Assembly (NCBI RefSeq): GCF_008831285.2
Contig: NC_045149.1
Location: 5,571,500-5,635,499, forward strand
From: Nymphaea colorata
Lineage: Eukaryota > Streptophyta > Magnoliopsida > Nymphaeales > Nymphaeaceae
DNA length: 64,000 nucleotides
Direction: 5' to 3'
The notes beneath the pieces are model-generated. The model did not search any database, had not been told where the DNA came from, and saw nothing but the letters and a program-made list of their open reading frames with translations. How positions within the stretch are numbered: the stretch's first letter is position 1; each line of letters opens with the position of its first letter. Both the position numbers and the translations under genes were made by a program. Below, piece by piece: positions 58,533-64,000 of the stretch.

Positions 58533-61500
58533 CTCCCCCTCAAGCTTGGCATACATGTCAAACATGTCAAGCTTGCTAACATTTTTCTCAAATTGGGATG
58601 TACATAAAGACTTAGTTAAGACATCAGCAACTTGATCTTCAGACTTCATATAGGGCAGAATCAACTCCTTTGAATCTATGCGTTCCCGTATGAAGTGGCG
58701 ATCGATCTCCACATGTTTGGTTCTGTCGTGCATGACCGGATTGTTTGCCAAGTTAATAGCAGACTTGTTGTCACAATACATCCTCATCTTCTCTTCCATT
58801 TTAACCCCAATATCTGCTAAAAGAATTTTGAGCCATAACATCTCTGTAACCCCCATAGCAACCGCCCTGTATTCAGCCTCAGCACTAGACCTAGAACAAA
58901 CTTCTTGTCTTTTACTTCTCCATACCACCAGGTTACCTCCAAGAAAGATGCAGTATCATGTGGTAGACCTTCTAGTATTTGTGCATCCTACCCAGTCGGC
59001 GTCAGAGTATCCTTCAATGCTGAGTTGATCTTGTCGAGTGTAGAGCAGTCCTTTCCCTGGGTCATTCTTTAAGTATCCCAATACTCTTTCAGCACTTTTC
59101 CAATGGCAATCAGTAGGGGCATGCATAAACTGACTTAACACACCCACAGCATACGTAATATCTGGGCGAGTAAGAGTGAGATAAATAAGTTTACCAACCA
59201 GCAGCTGATACCTCCCTTTTCCTTCCTCATCCAAGATAGTCACAGTTTTGATACTTATCCTTGTGCCAGACTCCATTGGAGTAAGAAAGGGCCTGCATCC
59301 CAGTTTACCTATCTCTTTTAGAAGATCCAAAGTGTATTTTCTTTGGCTCATAACAAGTCTAGTCTCAGATCACGCGTTCTCAATCCCCAAAAAGTACCTT
59401 AGTTTACCCAGATCTTTGAGATCGAATTCCGCAGCTAACATTTCTTTCATCTTCTTTTTTTCTTCTTCGTCATCACCTGTGACAATCATATCATCAACAT
59501 ATACAAGTAGAAGGCTCACCAGACCATTTCTCTGCTTGGTGAAGAGGGTGTGATCACCATTTCCCTGTTTATATCCATTAGTCTTCATTACAACCCTTAG
59601 TCTTTCAAACCAAGCTCTAGGGGACTGCTTGAGACCATACAAAGTTTTCTTGAGATAGCAACACTTCCCGTTCTGAGCATATCCAGGCGGCATGCTCATT
59701 TAGACTTCTTCCTCAAGGTGACCATTCAAGAAGGCGTTCTTGACATCAAGTTGGTCCGTGCTCCACTTCTTTTGCACTGCAAGAGCTAAGATGACCCTTA
59801 CGGTCTTCAGTTTTGCCACGGGAGCAAACGTCTCAAGATAGTCAATCCCATATTTCTGGCTAAACCCTTTAGCAACAAGACGAGCTTTGTAGCGTTCTAC
59901 AGTGCCATCAGATTTGTACTTCACATTAAACACCCACTTGGAACCAACTAAGTAAGTTCCCTTGGGGATATCAACAACCTCCCACGTATTGTTCTTTTTC
60001 AAGGCGTCCATCTCCTCTGTCATGGCCTGTAGCCATTTAGGATCCTTCCTGGCATCTTCCACTGACCTGGGAATAACAGCCATAGATAAAGAAGTAACAA
60101 AGCACTTGTAGTCTTTACTAAGTTTTGCATACGAAACAAATCTCTAAATAGGATGAGAAGTACATGACCTGGTGCCCTTGCGCAGGGCTATGGGAAGTTC
60201 TTCATTCACTGGACTTGGATCATCCGGGCGGCTCACAAAATTGGAAAGATTGGGATTGGTAACATCAACGTCCTCCATCACATCTTTCTTCTTCCTGTTG
60301 TAAACCTGACCAAATAAGTGATCACGGGACTGTTCTTCCACAAGGCCCCCCTCCATCTGACTGTCTCTGTCATCACTGACTGCGTCTTTCACACTTGGAG
60401 AACTAACTATATAATCCAAGAAATCCATGAACTGAATCAACTGATGTGAAGAATACTCTTCCCTTCTGTCACCTAGACACTCCCCCTGAAGAGGATTCGC
60501 AGGAAAGTATGTCTCATGTTCATGAAAGGTAACATCCCTGGAGACATATACTCTGGAAGTGCTAGGGTCAACACACTTGTATCCCTTCTGGGTGGAGGAA
60601 TACCCCAAAAAGACTGTTTTGATGGACCGAGGATCAAGTTTCTTGAGAGTGGGACTATGATCATGGACAAAACAAACACACCCAAACACCCGAGGGTTCA
60701 AAGGCCAGGGATTCTGAGTAGGCCACAACACAGAATAAGGGGAATGACCATTCAACACACGAGTAGGCATACGGCTAATAAGATGAGCACTAGTGAGAAG
60801 TGCGTCCCCCCAGTACCTCTTAGGAACATGACGTTGAAACATAATGGACCGGGTAACATTTAACAAATGATGGTTTTTTCTTTCAGCCACGCCATTCTGA
60901 GGATGGGTGTAGCTACAGGATGTTTCATGAATAATACCCTTGCTTCGCATGAAGTCATCAAGGGATTGGGAGACATACTCTCGGGCATTGTCAGTACGGA
61001 AGGCTTGAACAGAGGTCTGGATCTGAGTTTCAACAAATGCAACAAAGTTTTTGACAATGCCGGGAACTTCACTACGTTCTTTCAACAAATACACAAATGT
61101 ACATCGGGAGTAGTCATCAATAAGAGTCAAGAAATAATGAAAGCCACGACAAGTGGGTACTCCGGAAGGACCCCAAACATCAGAGTGAACCAAAGCAAAA
61201 AGACGGTTGGCTTTATTGAACGAAATAGGGTACGAGGCCCTAACATGCTTAGACAACTGACACACTTCACAGGTGAAGGTGTCCAAAGAAACAGAATGAA
61301 ACATCCTAGGAAACAACTTTTTAAGCAACTGGAATGGAAGGTGACCAAGTCTCTCGTGCCAGCGCATAATGGCGGATCTGTCCTCCACGCCAGGAAACTG
61401 TCCACTAGTGGCTGAAATCAAAGCAGAAGCAACCTGTACGGGCAGTCTGTAGAGGCCATCAATAGCCGAACCAATCCCAATCTTCTACCCCGTCCCCAAG

Positions 61501-62160
61501 TCCTGCAAGAAACAACGATCAGCAGAGAAAATTAGATTACAGTTTAGCTCTTTGGTAATACTGCTGACAGATAACAGATTTACGGGAATATTGGGAACAT
61601 GCAGGGCATTGTGAAGACAATATTTATTTAGTAATGATAAACTCCCTTTTCCAGCCACAGAGATAGAAGAACCATCAGCCATAGACACACGCTGCTGCCC
61701 AGAGGTCAACTTGTATTCTTGAAACATCTTAGGGTCCCTTGTCATATGGTGAATAGCCCCACTGTCAACAATCCAATCACCGAGAGAGGAATTACCTTGA
61801 TCACTAGTAGCAACAAGGGCCTGGGCTAACTTAGCCCCCTCAGAAGTAGAATCATCATCCTGGGTAGACAAATGACTAATGTATGCTTGCAACTCTTTGA
61901 GTTGATCTGAGGAGAGCTTGGATTTGGCAACATTGGACGACCCCGAACTAGGCTCGGGCACAGAAGGAGCACGGCGATTAGGAGGAGGACGACCCCGGAC
62001 GAGATGCTTCTCAGGATGAAGATCCCAACAAAAATCAACAGAATGGCCCACTTTGTTGCAATGGCTGCACCGTCGAGTAGGACGCTGCCCTATCCCTGAA
62101 GTATGGTTCACAAAGGCTGCTGGAGAACTCCCCTGACTGGAGTCAATATGCAAATCTGGC
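58533..62160 (-). pseudogene. Element D zinc knuckle, protease, integrase, RT and RNase H: one frame broken by nonsense codons
   Basis: Order on the minus strand: zinc knuckle CSHCNKVGHSVDFC (about 62,050), protease WIVDSGAIHHMT (about 61,770), zinc-binding CEVCQLSKH, integrase acidic residues in HSDVWGPSG, RTDNAREY and NGVAERKN, C-terminal VFLGYSSTQKGYKC, reverse transcriptase [20 protein letters not shown] with [31 protein letters not shown], and RNase H CDNKSAINLANN. All these blocks share one frame. It is broken by stop codons at 61485-61487, 60144-60146, 59700-59702, 59370-59372 and 58956-58958, which sit where relatives have sense codons. The protease has Ile where relatives have Thr after Gly-Ala. 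Confidence 0.92.
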
Positions 62161-62230
62161 GTCGTTGTTCCTCAGACTCAACACGAGCATACACTTCTTC
62201 GATCCCAGGAATCTCATCACAGTTAAGAAT

Positions 62231-62755
62231 TTAGCTCCGAATGGATTCAAACTCATCACGCAGGCCTCCAAGGAAGATAAAGGTGCGGTCCATCCATTCC
62301 TTTTCCCAATACAAGGCATGATCTAAACCACATTTCCAGTCATCATTCACATGATAATCGAGTTCCTCCCATTTAGTCTTCAGGACGACATAGAAGGAGA
62401 CAACAGATAAATCACCCTGTTTAAGAGCATATATGCTACGTTTGATTTGATATGCACATAAAACACGCTTCTTACGACCATACATCCGTGCAAGAACAGT
62501 CCACATATCATATGCAGTCGATTTACGCAAGATCAAAGGCTGAATATCTTCGGAAACCGAACTAATAATCCATACTTTAACTTGACTATCTTCCAACGCC
62601 CAGGTCGGCCATTGCGAATCAGTTTTCGAAGGTGCAGGTTTCTCCCCAGTGATATAGTGCAAGCGACCACGACTGGTTATTCTGATTTCTAGGGCAGCAG
62701 ACCACGAGAGATAGTTATCCTTGTTCAACCGGATGGAGGTGACATGAACAGGCAA
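62231..62755 (-). pseudogene. Element D gag, N-terminally truncated
   Basis: Reads VTSIRLNKDNYLSWSAALEI, TWALEDSQVKVWIISSV, YDMWTVLARMYG and then MDRTFIFLGGLRDEFESIRS. These are the usual steps of copia gag (UBN2-type), and the close match to E gag at 63,777 helps to place it. The first residues are fused to LTR sequence, and there is no proper start codon. The frame is lost before the zinc knuckle (62,230-62,154). Confidence 0.88.
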
Positions 62756-62935
62756 ACCGCAACCCTAAGAGAGAGAAAATAATATTCACTTAACTCAACA
62801 ATTACACGTAAGTGAAGAATATATAGGAGGGAGAGAAAGAGTGCCGCCTAGGGTACCGAGATAGCCTCGGTACCCATGCCCCATAGGACCGGGTCCAGAT
62901 ATGGTCCCGGTTCCCCATTACAATATATATTAACA
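62754..62935 (-). repeat. Truncated 5' LTR of element D
   Basis: Same sequence as 58,349-58,532 with about five changes. It ends abruptly at GGTTTGCC on the minus strand, where gag begins. Confidence 0.9.
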
Positions 62936-63235
62936 GTCCACAGTATGACCAAGTTTCTTGCAGTGAGTACATTTACGGGAAGAACGGGTAGTTCCCACAG
63001 AGACACGGCTAACGAAGGCAGACCGTTCAGTGTGAGACAGGGGATCCTCCTTTCTTCCACTTGTGATCAGTCTCCTCTGCTCTTCAGCTTCAACACGAGA
63101 ATAAACATCTTCAATACTGAATGATTCCTCAGAGTTAAGAATCTTAAGAATCTGACTCCTTATATTTTCAAACTCATCGTTCAGTCCAGCTAAGAAAAGG
63201 AATACCCTATTCTCCCACTCCTTGGCCATATACTG
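62936..63235 (-). pseudogene. Element C gag C-terminal part with half of the zinc knuckle
   Basis: Minus strand: MAKEWENRVFLFLAGLNDEF, SIEDVYSRVEAEEQRRL, then CTHCKKLGHTVDC at the break made by element D. The continuation (WDLNPEKK) is at about 58,230. The start is cut by element E. Confidence 0.85.
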
Positions 63236-63513
63236 TGTTAACATATCGTGTATAGGGAACCGTGTCTGGATATAAACTCGGTCCCATGGGCACGGGTACC
63301 GAGAGTGGCTCGGTACCCTAGTTGGGTCTCCCTCTTATTTAATCCCACTTATGGTGTAATTGTTGATTAAGTGGAATAACATTTTCTCTCTCCTAGGGTT
63401 GCGGTTGTGCCCCTAGGTTAGAGCTTCTCTGTGGTTTTTCACATCTCTTTGAGGTTTTCCACGTATATTGTGTGTTTCTTCTCTTTCTCTCTATCTTGGT
63501 TTGTGTTTCTACA
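63236..63513 (+). repeat. 5' LTR of element E
   Basis: 278 bp with TG...CA ends. It is related in reverse orientation to the LTRs of element D (TACCGAG, GGGTTGCGGTT, CCACGTATAT in shared order). Confidence 0.92.
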
Positions 63514-63525
63514 TGGTATCAGAGC
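63514..63525 (+). promoter_or_regulatory. Primer-binding site of element E
   Basis: TGGTATCAGAGC directly follows the LTR, complementary to the initiator-methionine tRNA 3' end, as in element A. Confidence 0.93.
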
Positions 63526-63776
63526 CAACGCGTGAGAGATCGTTGGTGTGCTAGTCGTGTTTCCGTCGTTTTTCCGCCGCTGCTGTTTCCGCCAGCACCG
63601 TCGCTCTCTGCAGCTCCGCCGCCATCCAGCGCTGCTGCCGTCCAGCGCCGTCGCCATCTTCAGCGCCGCCGCTGCCCACCGCCGTCGCTCTCACCAGCAC
63701 CGCCGCCGTCGCCTAGCGCTGCTGCCTCTTGTTTGTCGTCTCTGGTGCTGGGTATTCCTTCTCCTTGGTGATTGTG

Positions 63777-64000
63777 ATGGCCGAGGAGATGTCCCTCAAG
63801 ATCGATGATGCCCTAGACACGGGCAGCAATACCAAGAGCGAGATCTTGCCTGTTCAAGTCATCTCCATCCGGCTGAACAAGGATAACTATCTCTCTTGGT
63901 TTGCTGCCCTAGAAATTGGGATAACCAATCGTGGTCGCTTGTCCTACATTACTAGGGAGAAGCCAGCACCTTCTAAAACCGATCCGCGATGGGCTACTTG
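63777..64000 (+). CDS. Element E gag, N-terminal 74 codons (partial)
   Basis: Open from ATG at 63777 (MAEEMSLKIDDALDTG) to the end of the window. It includes ISIRLNKDNYLSWFAALEI and SYITREKPAPSKTDPRW, which align with the gag of element D from its truncation point onward. Copia gag packages the element RNA in cytoplasmic virus-like particles. No break is seen in the visible part. It follows the leader of E at the usual distance from the primer site. Whether E is complete depends on sequence to the right. Confidence 0.85.
   Translation, partial: MAEEMSLKIDDALDTGSNTKSEILPVQVISIRLNKDNYLSWFAALEIGITNRGRLSYITREKPAPSKTDPRWAT

Larger units (their letters stand above)
58247..62935 (-). mobile_element. 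copia element D inserted in the gag of C
   Basis: An almost whole element on the minus strand: 3' LTR 58247-58532, polypurine tract from 58533, RNase H, reverse transcriptase, integrase, protease, gag, and a truncated 5' LTR 62754-62935. Over the shared part the LTRs differ at about five of 180 positions. The outermost TG/CA base pair at the 58,247 side is altered, and the target duplication cannot be seen clearly. The inner part of the 5' LTR, the primer site, the leader and the first gag codons are gone. Confidence 0.9.
54514..63235 (-). mobile_element. copia element C, interrupted by elements D and E
   Basis: The 3' LTR and the RNase H to protease part lie at 54514-58246. The gag zinc-knuckle segment continues at 62936-63235. 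Element D (58247-62935) separates them in the middle of the knuckle: TVDC on one side, WDLNPEKK on the other. At 63236 element E begins in opposite orientation, inside the same gag. The 5' part of C lies beyond the window, so its LTR pair cannot be compared. Confidence 0.85.
63236..64000 (+). mobile_element. copia element E, 5' end (runs off the window)
   Basis: LTR 63236-63513 (TGTTAAC...TTTCTACA, 278 bp) with a polyadenylation/TATA-like TATTTAATCCC region. It is followed directly by the primer-binding site and a GC-rich leader of CCG-type repeats (63,540-63,720), then gag. It is the same family as D but points the opposite way. TACTG (63231-63235) is the expected left target duplication. 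The right one is outside the window. Confidence 0.92.

Noticed and set aside
60516-61415. Plus-strand frames of 115 and 182 codons
   Set aside because: Antisense shadows of the element D integrase.

Overview
This is a stretch of flowering-plant nuclear DNA. It is AT-rich and has genes with many GT..AG introns. It contains two recognisable single-copy plant genes in a landscape of Ty1/copia retrotransposons in all states of decay, hAT-like and other terminal-inverted-repeat elements, a LINE relic and microsatellites. Nothing prokaryotic, plasmid-like or organellar is present. The species cannot be named from sequence alone.

Layout. 1-6,600: a defective Ty1/copia element (1029-5945; 194-bp LTRs, 5-bp target duplication GATAA) sits inside an older inverted-repeat element. 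6,904-8,663: a two-exon F-box/kelch gene matching plant SKIP4. 8,664-16,900: about 8 kb of degenerate non-coding sequence with diverged internal duplications. 16,980-17,651: two orphan exon-like segments on the minus strand that I cannot assign. 18,996-19,315: a hAT-like miniature element. 20,143-41,951: a 13-exon, 21.8-kb gene for the mitochondrial tRNA N6-threonylcarbamoyladenosine (t6A) enzyme GCP1/OSGEPL1/Qri7. Its coding sequence of 1,365 nt (454 aa) was assembled from splice sites and reading phase, and its introns hold at least five copia relics plus inverted-repeat elements. 42-46 kb: mostly non-coding, with a CACTA-like segment and a 136-bp duplication. 45.87-46.8 kb: an NPH3-domain relic next to a LINE relic. 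47.95-52.83 kb: a plant Transposase_24 (Ptta/En/Spm type) pseudogene split by a 3.45-kb solo LTR that has a perfect 5-bp target duplication. 52.87-64 kb: a nest of four copia elements. B is the oldest, C is inserted in B, and D and E are both inserted in the gag of C. E is in the opposite orientation and runs off the window.

The two host genes are unrelated housekeeping or regulatory genes and there is no operon logic. SKIP4 would act as a substrate adaptor of an SCF ubiquitin ligase. GCP1 would make t6A37 in mitochondrial tRNAs. Everything else is transposon biology. I did not find a credible new defence, metabolic or signalling system. The most informative signals are structural: a defective copia element with almost identical LTRs; a tandem duplication that copies the junction between two nested elements; an LTR-to-gag deletion with microhomology; a copia pol whose single frame is broken only by nonsense codons; and a short-looped inverted repeat built from LTR sequence.
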